From Lithospermum erythrorhizon (Eukaryota > Streptophyta > Magnoliopsida > Boraginales > Boraginaceae): a stretch of DNA of 64,000 bases. The position numbers were made by a program, and so were the translations under genes. Positions 50,014-61,265 of the stretch are shown here, in pieces; the stretch's first letter is position 1; each line of letters begins with the position of its first letter. A model generated the notes under the pieces. That model did not search any database and was not told where the DNA came from. It saw only the letters and a program-made list of their open reading frames with translations. The stretch covers positions 310,001-374,000 of the forward strand of contig JADFUC010000954.1 in assembly GCA_019722365.1 (NCBI GenBank). The letters run 5' to 3'.

Positions 50014-50158
50014 AAACAATGCATTACATCTTCTATTCTTATTTACCATGTTTGCATACTAACCAGAGTTGCATTTTCCATTGAAAAGAATAGAAAAAAA
50101 ATGCAACTCTGGTTAGTATGCAAATATGGTAAATAAGAATAGACGTAATACATTGTTT
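50014..50158. repeat. Near-perfect 61-64 bp inverted repeat (hairpin) upstream of the KCS gene
   Basis: The left arm 50014-50077 contains TTCTTATTTACCATGTTTGC and ATACTAACCAGAGTTGCATT. The right arm 50098-50158 is its reverse complement with only a few mismatches, separated by a 20-nt loop. It is the size of a plant foldback precursor or a very short foldback transposon. No protein is encoded. Confidence 0.9.
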
Positions 50159-51222
50159 CCCTGATCGTTCCCTGATCGTGGGGGCTCCCGTCGCTACAAA
50201 TTTTTGTACATCACAGAGAAGATAAATCGAGGCAGTGGCCAGTGCATTTATATGATACTAGAATTGAGAGAAGGTGGCACTAACCTAATATGTTGTTATG
50301 ACATCTATATGCATTTTACATGTTATGAAATGTTTTGTTTAATACATGCCTCTAGATATACACCAAATTGACATCTTTTATGATACTAGAATTTAAAATG
50401 CACACCTAAGAAAAGTAAAGTTCTTCAAGTTGGTACAAAAGTCTGTTTTGTCAATTTAAGAAGTGACCAATATGGTTCACTCAGCAATCAATTGATTTAC
50501 ACATAGTAGTTAAATATGGCAATTTTGACATCTACAATGAAGTTCACCAGACATCATGAACATGGTGTATTTGATTGCTTGACAGGTGAATATATAAATG
50601 GAAACGAATGAAGAGATTTAGTGATAAACACTCGTGATCATATGTGACATATATAACCGTAGTTGGCTATACACCATACTATTTCACTAACCTAGTGATA
50701 TAACCATTCATTACATTTTGAAATAGGCTAGGACTGTGGTCCTAGTAAAAATCCGCAATTTAGTAGATTCACTCTAATTTTATCGGCCAGTTATTGTATG
50801 GATCGATCTCGGGACCACGTCAATGTGAGTAATATCCCATGGCCAATAGGACAACCCTAGTAGTTGTGGATTCACTCTAATCATTCAAAGGGAAAACACC
50901 TTATCCAATTTAGATCATATTAGACTAGAAAAAATTTATACTCTAGAAGAATTTGAGGTTATGTGCCTCTCACATGGTCACATGGACCAATAAGGGCAGA
51001 CATTGTGAATGTGAAGTTCTTCCTAGGAGCGTGCAAACATTGTGAGGAATCCAACCAGCCCTTACTCTGGTAAGACGGTAGCCTCTTTAGAGGCATTGCA
51101 TGTTGTTGAACAAATAAAAGTTGTAAGATCCAGATAGTCCTACAAATGTTGCATCTCATACATAATATCAAATGTGTTTAGATTCATAGTAAAGATAACA
51201 TACATTCAGAACAGAAGATGTC
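50159..51222. other. Spacer with probable repeat DNA
   Basis: Begins with a short direct repeat (CCCTGATCGTT, CCCTGATCGTG). 50690-51180 has a low-copy-repeat look (TCGATCTCGGGACCACGTC, CCTCTAAAGAGG palindrome) but no protein domain is recognised. The part adjoining 51223 may be ARL2 3' UTR. Confidence 0.3.
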
Positions 51223-53820
51223 TTAATCTAGCATATATATTCTAGAGGCGACATCCTGAACTAACCAATCAAATCCTTCAATAAGTCCCTCGCCAGTGTA
51301 CGCACTGCATCCCACAAGTTCCCAGTGACGAGTCTTATCCAAGGCTTCTAAATTCAGCACCTGCGTAAGAACATATTGTTCCTTATTGAATTTGTAAAAG
51401 CTCACCAGGATATTCTTCAGCTTCATAAAAAGGTGTTGCAGTGACAAGGTTCTCCGTACCCTCTTGTTATAAAACGATGTTCATATTACTATTCAACTGA
51501 GACTAAGTAAGAATATGTTAAGCTCATCAACTTAAGTATTCAATTAGATGACTCGAGGACATCTCCTTCCTTGGACCAAAATCTCACCAATGCTTTGAAT
51601 TCATAGTAAATTAATAATATTCACTTAGTAGTTTAGTGCGCAGAATCCAGCAACGATTAGCTATACTGTGCTGTTGTGTAATTGTTATAAAAAAGGGTTT
51701 GAACAATTTCCAAAGTAGACTATGATGAGTTTGACAACAAATGAATAAAATAAAGTAAGAACAGAAGGTGCCAATCAAGTGAATGAAGGCTTCTCACTGT
51801 ACATTAGCAATATGTTGTGGTATTTTGGGCTGTGTTGTTGACTGCAGAGCTTCAGTAATTAAAGAAATGATGAAGATGCTTCTTTACTATATACAATGAT
51901 CCCAAGAATAATAGCATATCATTCAGAGCATTCTTACTTTAGTTATTTCATCTGGAGAAAGAGCCCCATGAATGTCCTGCTTATTTGCCAAAACCAACAA
52001 AGATGCTCCAGATAATCTCTGCCATAAATTACAGAAAAACAAGTTGAACTAATGAGATGGATCAGACACATAATCAACGGTCTCTGAAGGGCATACAGTA
52101 TTATACATCTACATGAGCAACCTATAGCAAAATCCCTTTTTGTTGTATGTCCATGGCACCAAAGTCAATAGGTTTAAGTTCGTATTTTAAATCAAAAACT
52201 CATTGTCATGCAATTCTTCATAAGCCAAGGGAAGAACTTTAATTGGAACAACCTCATTGCTTTTAAATTGGAGGATAAAAGAAAATTACATAGAGTTGAA
52301 AACTTAGACGTAAGGTGATTGTCAATTTTGATGAATCCAATTATCATGAGGAAGGAAGCGACATAATATGAGCATACTCTTCATAAAATGTACCTCTTCT
52401 TTCAGAAGATTATGCAACTCTTGTCTGCAATCATTTAATCTTCTAAGATCCGAACTATCAACAACCCATACCAAGCCATCAGTTTGCTCAAAGTAATTCC
52501 TCCAGTACGATCGGATTGTTTTTTGCCCCCCAACATCCCATATATTAAGAGTATACCTGCCGTCAATAAAACATTTGACATTTTTCCTTTGTAAACCACC
52601 CACGAAGTAAATATGAATCACTTATGCACTACAAACTCATAATAAGAAGAAAAAGTGCATCTTCTCTAGTTATACAACGCATTCAACTTTGGAAATGAGG
52701 TTATCAAAAATGTCATGTCATCCCAAACATCTGTAGTTTCTCTACCCTTGCACATAATTAGTTGTGTTTTAAATCTTCTAGCCACAGAACTAACAAATAA
52801 TGTCATCACTTATTTATTTGACCATATTTAAAAATCAAACCAAACTAAGTGTTAATCCTACTAAGTAGGGTCGGTTGTAGGAATATGACACCTCCATTCA
52901 GCGTTATTTGAAAATATTCACAATTCACCAGTCACAAGCAATAGTAATACCTACCATCTATTTGACAAATTTCTACAAAGGGCAGCTTCAATGTTCAAAA
53001 TTACATTAACTAGTATATAAACACAGGCCATGGAACAAGACTCGAGAATTACCTTATATTCCAAAAGGATGGTCTAGTTTGATTTTAAACAGTCAAAATT
53101 AACAAAACTTTGTAGCCTTAATCATACCCATAACTTTGACTTGAATCAAAATCATCATGTTAATAGTAAATTATGTTAAAAATACTATCGTTTATATATT
53201 TTCCACCAAATGTAATACTCCGTACAACAAATACAAAATAATTGATTCAAAAATTAAAATTCAAGCATCAAAATAGAAAATTGGACAAACACTTTGAGAC
53301 ATGAGGGAGTAATATAGTACTTGTCATAAGTTAATGTTTTGATGTTGAAGCCTAATGTGGGACTGATAACACTTGTGTCTTCATTGTTGATCTTCATTAC
53401 AACTGTTGTCTTCCCCGAATTATCAAGACCCCTGAAAACATAACATGGTTATAATGTAACCAAGAAAACTGCACACCAATAAAGTAATATGGTTATAATC
53501 TAATCAAGAAAATGGAGCACCAAAAAATCAACATGCTTATGAGTTAATCGAATAGCCTAGTCGAAAAAGGCCCGGCTAGTGTCCAAAAGTCCTAAGTTTC
53601 GATACTCACTTCATCGCTAATTATAAAAATAAAAATAAAAAATGAACATGGTTATAACGTAATCAAGAAAACTGTACACCAAAAAACTAATATGGCTATC
53701 AAGAAAACTGGGCAGCAAAATAATAGAGTTGAATTTTAATATAGAAAAGGCATACACCATGAGAATGCGCATTTCCTTCTCTTTGCGTTTGATTTTTCTG
53801 ATTATACTCAGCAACCCCAT
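51223..53820 (-). CDS. TTN5: ARL2-type small GTPase (TITAN5/HALLIMASCH), 5 exons, 185 aa
   Basis: Minus-strand exons 53756-53820, 53321-53431, 52394-52556, 51938-52018 and 51223-51360 join in frame to a 185-codon protein, the normal length of plant ARL2. P-loop GLDNSGKT is at residues 23-30, switch I Thr at 47, WDVGGQ at 65-70, NKQD at 125-128 and CSAYTGEG from 158. The N-terminus [20 protein letters not shown] has Gly2 and a basic amphipathic helix. ARL2 binds GTP and works with tubulin-folding cofactors. The plant gene (TITAN5/HALLIMASCH) is needed for normal embryo and endosperm division. The first exon ends ATGGT before GTATG, so the Val22 codon is split. A MITE sits in intron 2 close to the exon 2 donor. 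The coding sequence looks intact. Confidence 0.96.
52840..52900. repeat. SINE-like 3' tail motif in ARL2 intron 2
   Basis: CCTACTAAGTAGGGTCGGTT resembles the conserved CCCACTAAGTGGGGTCGGCT end of Au-type plant SINEs. Only this segment is recognisable. Variants occur in HOP2 intron 2. Confidence 0.35.
53053..53315. mobile_element. MITE inserted next to the exon 2 donor of ARL2
   Basis: The left end (TTCCAAAAGGATGGTCTAGT) and the reverse complement of the right end (TACTCCCTCATGTCTCAAAG) plus shared inner parts mark a MITE of the family seen at 8236-8480 and 58050-58290. Its right terminus lies only about 10 nt inside intron 2 from the donor site at 53320. Confidence 0.7.
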
Positions 53821-53934
53821 TTTGGCTCTCACTTCAGAGATCTATCACTCAATTTCTACTTATTCTCGATTGTTTTTGCTACTTTTTTCTTTGTGTTTTT
53901 GCTTTGGCACTACTTGTGTTATTGAGTCTAGTAA

Positions 53935-54506
53935 TGAGGCACATTTGGGATCGGTTTCGACTCGGTTTTGAATAGCAATCGAGCACAATTATTCGGTTCT
54001 GGCCAGAAACCATCGGTTCGGTTTGTCGGTCAGTCCCCATCGGTTCGGTTCGGTTTTGGGTTTTGAGTCTATCGTATTCGGCTCAAGTGAAGTGTTAAAA
54101 AACGCTAAGATATCATCTAATTTCAATGAGTTATTGATTAATTATACAATGCGCATGCAGCATTAAATCTGTGTTCTGTTTCTCTACACATATACTATTT
54201 TATTCCACTATTATTAGCTTTAGAAATATTTATATTACACATTATACTAATGATAAACAAAGTTAAATCCCAAATTTTTAACTGTAAAATGTACACATTC
54301 AAATACTACAAGATTTTGGAAATGATAATAAGTGAAAATTGAGAAATCTACAAAAAATTATAAATTGGTTGGTTGATTATTTTTAAGCAGAGCACAAAGG
54401 TAATTTGGTTCACTGGAGGCCCAGAAATCTAAATGGGTTTGGTTAAGGAAATTTCGACATTTAGATTACAGTTCAGATCGGTTTGAATTTTGTGAACACC
54501 CCTAGT
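53935..54506. mobile_element. hAT-like relic upstream of ARL2
   Basis: Contains repeated CATCGGTTCGGTT motifs (53985-54060) and ends GTGAACACCCCTAG near 54506, a terminus typical of hAT-type elements (TAGGGGTGTTCAC on the other strand). The left terminus is not clear, so this is a decayed or partial copy. Confidence 0.4.
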
Positions 54507-55154
54507 GAAAGGGCTGGCGATGAATTAGGTGTATCGGGAACATGACAATTTTTGATCGGAAACACGTGTTGGATTTGTTGATTAAATGATGAGTGTTGAT
54601 TGCTTTATTTTTATGATACATGTATACTAAATTGGACACTTGTCAACATACTATTTGTGTGTCAAAAATCGGTACAGATAGCGGTATAGAGGATCTGCAT
54701 ATTAATTATATGATTCATTAACTTTTATTAATCTTTTCATATTTATTCAATTTCAATATAAAAATGATATATATTATTAAATGTTTCATTTTAAGATGGT
54801 ACAGTTTAAAAATCTCAAAAAATGTGTAAAAAATATTTGGGCAAATCACAGATATTGTAGTCGACTATGTTTGTTAAAAAAATCACCGTTCAATCATTTG
54901 TGGTTCAAGCTTGGTAGTTTTGATCACTCGTGTCTTGTAGAGGCGAAAGTTGAATTAAATTCTGTCGACTTGATCTTATGAAATCAATTTTTCTTCGTTT
55001 TCACGTTTTATAGGGGTATTTTTGTGCTACCCGAAGGCGTGATGCTAACGTGGCAATACAACCTCATAAGCGTGCGAGGTTGAAAAGCACCCAACTTCGA
55101 GAGAGACAAAATATCATCGCAAAAACATGAAAAATTGAAGAAAAAACTCAAGTT
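54507..55154. other. Intergenic spacer
   Basis: AT-rich. No gene or bounded element recognised. A 66-codon frame at 54781-54981 has no recognised homology. Confidence 0.3.
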
Positions 55155-55292
55155 ATGGCACCGAATCGGCGAATGGCGCATTTTCTTGAGGAGCATCCGA
55201 TGGTGAATGAGATTTTGTAGCAGCGTGGAATGATCTTTGATGCCACTTTCCCAAAATATTTTATGCACTTAATTAGTATGTCAACCAATTGA
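55155..55292 (+). pseudogene. Short coding-like fragment with internal stop
   Basis: The plus frame reads MAPNRRMAHFLEEHPMVNEI, hits TAG, then QRGMIFDATFPKYFMHLIS to a TGA. The composition looks protein-like on both sides of the stop, but I do not recognise the family. Confidence 0.25.
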
Positions 55293-55775
55293 ATAAATTG
55301 TGAGGCGAGAATTATAATAGATTCGGCCCAGGGTTATGCGCATCTCTTATAGTGCATGCTTGAAATTCTTTGGCTACTGGCTAGCTTGATCATGTGGCGC
55401 TACTCATAAGTATATGCATTCAACACAAAAATTTATAGATCCATATAGTGATCATATAATATTGTCACAAATGCGGATCCTACGTTTCCAGTAAAATTTG
55501 AACCCTGGCATATAAACAATAATTTCATGAATTTTCTTTTAAAATATCAGGTTGGGCAAGTGGTGAAGGAACAAAACTTTGTTGAATGTGTTTACTATGT
55601 TAGAATTGTATTGATATCTGTTGATTGAGAAGGCCATTCTTTTATAGATCAACAATTCTATCCCGTTCAACTTTATGGGGAGCTATGATTCACATAACTC
55701 CATTGATCTGCAAAGACATGGTCCGAGACCGAGTATGGTAGCAGATTCTGCTGAAACTGCAGAGGAAAAGTTCCA

Positions 55776-55958
55776 ATGTCAGCTGAACGCCAGAGAGACC
55801 ATCCATCCCCTTCAACTTACTACTCTGAATCCGATGATGACAAGTGGATTATGTTTAAACAGCATGAGAAAGAATCATATTTTGAAGAGTGTATAAAGGA
55901 AGATAGGAGACATCAAGGAGGAAAGTCATATTTGATGATAGTAATTATGATATTGTAA
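55776..55958 (+). other. Coding-like fragment of unknown origin
   Basis: A 60-codon frame with SPSTYYSESDDDKWIMFKQH and ESYFEECIKEDRRHQGGK, polar and charged like an exon tail. No start context, splice partners or family are recognised. It could be a captured exon. Confidence 0.25.
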
Positions 55959-56627
55959 GAGGTAGGCTATTGTTGCTTTAGGGAACATATTGCATGTTAA
56001 AATTATAGTCATACTCTGCAGACAACTAAAATTTTGAAAGAAATTGTGAAATCTCCAGCTGCATTGTCAAGACCTAAATAACTGCAACTCTGCAAGCTAA
56101 TACCAACAGATCTAAAACACCTTTAGTCTGAGAGCCAGGAGGATTTATTGTCAATAGCAGGCTCACAAATACGATTGCCCATCCTTGGCGACTTGTAGAA
56201 CTGTTTTGTAGTGTATCTAACATCATTCTTGTGTGTCAGTCAGACGTCGAACTATTCAGAGTGGTAGGCACTCTTGCCTCTTGATGTACGTAAATTTATG
56301 TGGTTTGCAGCTGGTACCATTCGAAGATGCTATGAACTCTATTGGATGTATGAGCTAGTAAAACAATAATTTTTTCTCAGGCAATTGGTGACACACAATA
56401 TATAGGAGAAAGCAATCAGAATATTTTGATGACACATTCAGTAGCTCTGACTCTTGAAAAGCACTTATAGGAGTAGGATGTGATTGAATAAATCAAAAAC
56501 ATTCACAAGCAGTACAAGTGTTACAATGCTAATAAGATATCAACGACGTATTTCACATAATGTAAGGATACACATACAAACACGAGACTAAGTATACTTT
56601 ATCTGGTAACACTTTCGATAAGAAAAT
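55959..56627. other. 3' flank of HOP2
   Basis: AT-rich DNA; the part next to 56628 probably is HOP2 3' UTR. Nothing else recognised. Confidence 0.3.
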
Positions 56628-58517
56628 CTAACGGTCTCTGCGCCTCGTTCCATGTTGCACTAGATCGGCATATGACTGCAAACTCAGGCCAACGTCCTCA
56701 TCATATTCAAGACCAAGTTCCTCCTGCAAAATCAAATGCCTATAAAGAACCGAACAGGCAAGACATCAAATATAAAAGGCCAGGCTTTTTTTACCTTAAA
56801 TTCTTTAACATCCTTTGGTGAGTTCTCAGTTATAGCATCCCATACATCTCTGAACATTCTCTTCCTTTTCTTCCACTGAATAATAGAATCAGAAAACATA
56901 GCCTCAACAGCTTTTCGTTCTTCTGGACTTACTAGAACAACTCCTTCCCGTAATTTAGTCAACCTATTTTCCATTTCTTCAACCTTAAAGGTTCGGAAGT
57001 GCAAACATCAGTACATTTTTTTACAAGAAATCATACTTGTTTACTAAACAAAATCAGATGCTTTTGCTTACTTCCTTTCTCAGTTTGATTTCCTTGGCAT
57101 GTATCTCTTTTAAAGTTAGATTAGACTGCAGAGCTTTATTTTCTACATATAATCGCATTTAAGGAGATTAGAACAAATAACATTTTCAACCATTCTTTTA
57201 GGATGCTAATATTATACAGTACTAAGGCAGCTCCAAACGATATAAAATACATACAAAATTTTGTTAAGCAGACAAATTAACTACCAAAGGCTCAAGATGC
57301 ATGTATACCTCCCTCGACCTCGCTTATAGCCCTCTTTGTTTCATTTAACTTATCTTGAAGATTGGCATTCTCGTCCTTCATCTCATTTAGCTCGTCATTA
57401 TTTGGGATATCAAATTGATCTTGTCGAGCAATATAGATCTTCTGTTTACCATATTCCTTGAATGATATCTTTCCACTGTCAGCAAGGTTGTCCAGTGCCT
57501 TCTGTATAGCAGCCTTCTTAAGGTTGAACTTTTGCAGAGCATCGGCCACATTTTGAGAATTTAATGGCCTGTTTTGCTGAGATATAGAAAACCATTCAGA
57601 TCAATAGGTAAGCAAGGCAAATGAGTAAACAAATACACTAATCACATCAATCAGCAATAACTCAGAGTTCCTAAATTCTCATTTAACCAAACCAAATCGA
57701 GCCTTATTACACTAAGTGGGGTCGACTAGCAATCCTCAACAATGCTCTCACCAGTCACCACAGTTACCAAAAGGCTCGAAACGAGATTGCATTCGTTCTC
57801 TCGTTCCTAAATTCTCATTTAACTAAACCAAATCAAGCCTTATCCCACTAAGTGTGGCCGGCTAGCAATCCTCCTCTCACCACACTTGCCAAAAGACTCG
57901 AAACGAGATTCCAGTCGTTCACTCGTTCCTAAATTCTCATTTATGGCTACAAATAATCTCTCTTATATGCCCAATCAACTTCAAAATACCAGTCCAAATG
58001 ACAAACACGCATGAAGATAAAAGCATATGACGATGGAATTGTTTTCCATATACAACCTCCATTCCTAGAGATCGTCTTGTTTGATTTTCAATGGTCGGAA
58101 TTAACAAACTTAACCGTCTTAATTGAGACACACAACTTTGATTCGATTCGAGTCAAAATTGACGTGCTTATAATAATTTAGGTTGAAGGTACTATCTATG
58201 GATACATATTTCACCAAATACTATACAAAATAATCGAGTTCAAAATTCAAAACCAAACAATCTTTTTGAAATACATGAAATAATACAAAAATCTAATAAA
58301 TCTAATAACTAATAATTCAATCACTCATCATAATAATAGAAAAGAGCGATTGAATAAATTACCTCGTTCACGTAATTAAGCACGATGCCTGAAATTTAAT
58401 TACCAGAAAACATGTTATATAAAATGGAAAAAATTAAATTAAATTATTTTATATAAATTAAATTATATTAAATAAATTAATATTGTAACCTTCGGAGCTG
58501 TCGGATTTTGGAGGCAT
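56628..58517 (-). CDS. HOP2: Homologous-pairing protein 2 (HOP2/AHP2), 6 exons, 225 aa
   Basis: Minus-strand exons 58490-58517, 58363-58388, 57309-57576, 57072-57142, 56795-56983 and 56628-56723 join in frame with GT..AG introns. The N-terminal winged-helix region (ADALQKFNLKKAAIQKALDN, residues about 28-47) is followed by YGKQKIYIARQDQFD. Then come a long coiled coil (about 75-150) and the C-terminal KKRKRMFRDVWDAITENSPK and LEYDEDVGLSLQSYADLVQ. Length and order match TBPIP/HOP2 (Arabidopsis AHP2 is about 226 aa). HOP2 pairs with MND1 in meiotic nuclei and helps RAD51/DMC1 invade the homologous chromosome. Intron 2 contains a SINE-derived tandem repeat and a MITE. No coding lesion is visible. 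Confidence 0.96.
57668..57943. repeat. Tandem repeat with SINE-like tails in HOP2 intron 2
   Basis: TTCCTAAATTCTCATTTAAC recurs at 57668, 57804 and (partial) 57926. The two full units (136 and 122 bp) each carry GAGCCTTATTACACTAAGTG or CAAGCCTTATCCCACTAAGT followed by GGTCGACTAG/GGCCGGCTAG, like the 3' end of Au-type SINEs. It was tandemly duplicated after insertion. Confidence 0.75.
58050..58290. mobile_element. MITE in HOP2 intron 2
   Basis: Left end ACCTCCATTCCTAGAGATCG then TTGATTTTCAATGGTCGG; right end, reverse-complemented, TTTCAAAAAGATTGTTTGG. The core TTTCACCAAATACTATACAA is shared with the elements at 8236-8480 and 53053-53315. Confidence 0.65.
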
Positions 58518-58606
58518 ATCGGACGGAGGATTTTCGGTGGCGGAAAAGAATCAAGAGAGAAAAAAGGCGGGAAAATGTTGTTGATGATAGTTTTCAAACA
58601 AATTTA

Positions 58607-59022
58607 AGTGGTAGGGGCGTGAATGTTATAGCCATGTTAACAAGTCTATTTAAATCGGATTTGGGTAAATTCGGTTTGATTCGAAAATAGATTTGTAATC
58701 ATTTGAGTCTGGAGTTCAATTCATAATAAATTTGAAAAAAGATTCGATAGTAGCCTGTTCGAAAATCGAGACGGAATAGATATGATCGACTCAAAATAAA
58801 ATCGAATAACGATGAAAAAACTGAATAAGAATAAATGAAACCGAATGAAATCAAAATAAAACTGAGTTTTGAGCGAATTACGGTCCGATTCAACCAAATT
58901 TCGATTAATGTTACCGTTTCGAATTGTAAATTAGCGAATTGCAGTTCCGGTTTAACAAACCGAGCGAGTTATGAACCACTCCGTTCGTTAACAGGATACA
59001 CTCTAGTTTTACACCACCCCTA
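58607..59022. mobile_element. hAT-like non-autonomous element near the HOP2 promoter
   Basis: Left terminus TAGGGGCGTGAATG and right terminus, reverse-complemented, TTAGGGGTGGTGTAAA are hAT-like short inverted ends. The interior has GATTCG/CGAATC-rich, weakly palindromic sequence without a transposase. It begins about 90 bp upstream of the HOP2 ATG. No clear 8-bp target duplication was found. Confidence 0.5.
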
Positions 59023-59636
59023 ATAGCACATATTTGGAGCGGTATTTGCATGCAATATTGAGTATTTGATAGGAATAACTTTTATCTTATTTTTGGAATA
59101 ATTATTCAATAATTTCCAAATTATTCTGACAAAAAGCAAATGAGGTGGAGACTTTTTTTTGTGAGTGGAGAGATGGGTTTGAGGAAGGCAAAAAAATTTG
59201 AACAAGTAGTGATGACATATGACAATTTAACATTCTACTTTTTTTATTTGACATTTATAATTAATAATTTGATAATAAAAAAATTATCAATATTTTTTAA
59301 GATCTATAATTAAGACTAGAATTATTTTATTTGGATATTATTTTTCTTAAGGCGTTTTAATATTGTAATATGTTGACATATTAAGGATATTTGATGAAAG
59401 AGAAATTGATTAACTTTTGAAATATATCTCCTCTTGTAGATTATTGAAAAATATTGAGAATATTTGATGATCACGTAGAATGAAAAATATAGATGTGGCG
59501 TGAAAAATTGAGGAAATGAATTATATTTTGTTGGAGATGGCACTTTGTTGAAATCGATGAGAATTGATTAAAACTTTTATTATATAGTTCGCGATAATTG
59601 TGTATCAATTCATTTACCGGGTTGGTTAAATGTGAT
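59023..59636. other. AT-rich intergenic DNA
   Basis: No gene or element recognised. Confidence 0.35.
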
Positions 59637-60480
59637 TATTGGAACTTAGTGTTCACCTTAGTAATTATATATTACTAGTGCGGGTTCTCATGATAATTTA
59701 AGGGGTTATGAGCGATTGCTAGATCTTACTCATTAATCGTTATAATAATAGTAATTGGTCAATTATTATTATTATCTATTTTCTTATTATACGAGCCTAG
59801 AGAAGGTCACACACGTGATGACGTTGGATTATATTTCATGTAGAAATTAAACTACATTGCTAAATTGAGAGTTGATTGCAATCATAGAATACCTCAGTGA
59901 GATTTTTACATTGATAATGTAAAATATAAATTGGATGAATCGAGATTGAGTAATTAGTCAATTGAATTAATTAGATAGTTGAATGAGCTTGTTAGTAACT
60001 TGTTAGTTACTATTAACAACTTGTTAGTGTTTGATTTTATAGCGGTTTAATTAAACCTTGGGTCAGCTTCATTAACTATTCGGTTGGGCTTTAGGTTAAA
60101 TAATAATATTATATTTAACCTAATGATTTGAAAAATCATTGGTTGGCCTCCATTTTCTTTTTTTGGCCGTGCAAATGAAAATGAAACCTTAGAGTTTCAT
60201 TTTGATTTTTCATCCAATCAATCCATGTTCTAGCAAACACAAGTGTAGGATTCAACCTCTCCTGGTGTGCAACCAACCGAACATACATTTGAAGTGCTCA
60301 AATTTGGAATTCAAAGGAGGCTTCGTGAAAGAATTTGTTGATAGACTTCCGCTGGCATCACTGTAAGTGCTCTGTTATTCATATAGTTATTATGTGGATT
60401 TAGATTAATTTATATCATTTTGAGCCGGGATGTATGAATTTGGTGTTTATCACAAATGAAATTCATACTAGATTCTAACA
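59637..60480 (+). repeat. LTR (family of 10979-11839) followed by a degenerate PBS
   Basis: Colinear with 10979-11839 from GGAACTTAGTGTTCA to ATTCATACTAGATTCTAACA. Directly after it, 60481-60494 reads AGGGACTCAGAGCC, resembling the initiator-Met tRNA primer site TGGTATCAGAGC used by Copia elements. So this is probably a 5' LTR whose internal region is lost or decayed. Confidence 0.65.
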
Positions 60481-60494
60481 AGGGACTCAGAGCC

Positions 60495-61029
60495 TACTCA
60501 AGTTTGATATATTTTATCTAACATCGCGTACTTTCGACTCGCATTTTGTTCTTCGTCAAACAATCTTTTGCATGCCTTTGTTTAAAGACCCCTATGCACA
60601 CCCACAAGTTGAAATAACGTTTATAGCTAGAGCACAATAATATACTACGGAGTTTATAGAACAACTCCGTGCAACCTACAATAAAAAAATAAATTCTTTC
60701 AAACTCTTTTTCCTCGCCGTGTCTTGAGAACAATAATATATTTTCGGTGAAGTCACAGGTACGCAAGTGGGAGGCCTTTATATGAGTGTAGGCACAAACA
60801 AGTTTATGGTAATAACTTCCATAAACAAAACCTTTAAATTGCTTTGATACTTTCCTTATCCTTAACCAACCAAATACGCACTTTGTAAAGAGTACCTCCA
60901 GGCATTACAGCGAGAATCGGGAAAATATACGCCTGATATCTGACGGTAGCGAACTGTTGTAACTAACTGTCTTCGACACTTGTTCCAACACTTCGTCACT
61001 GTTCACAGTTTTGCCTATCAACAAAGTTG
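60495..61029. other. Spacer, possibly decayed retroelement DNA
   Basis: No protein domain recognised. It lies between the LTR/PBS and the gag remnant, which are in opposite orientations. Confidence 0.3.
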
Positions 61030-61265
61030 CCAACTAATAAAACACTAACAGTCTTGTTTCTTAGCACTTGTATTAGTGTCCAATGGTGAAATTGGTGGAA
61101 GATCATCCGAGAGAATGTAGAACACATTCAAGGATGTCAAAAGTCACTTCATCCAATCTTGCCATCTCAAGTAGTTAGAACCATCGAACTTGTCTAACTT
61201 GTCTTTATTGTTGAACACGTTGGACTCCGTCATTGCCAAAGACCTCTTCATCTTCTCATCCATGA
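61030..61265 (-). mobile_element. Copia gag N-terminal remnant
   Basis: The minus strand reads MDEKMKRSLAMTESNVFNNK, then DKFDGSNYLRWQDWMK, a stop, and LLTSLNVFYILSDDLPPISP. The KFDG.NY.RWQ..M...LT.LN pattern is typical of Copia-type gag. The in-frame stop and loss of the rest show it is dead. Confidence 0.7.

Noticed and set aside
57668..57943. CRISPR-like array
   Set aside because: Only two to three long units without short identical repeats or unique spacers, inside an intron of a plant gene.
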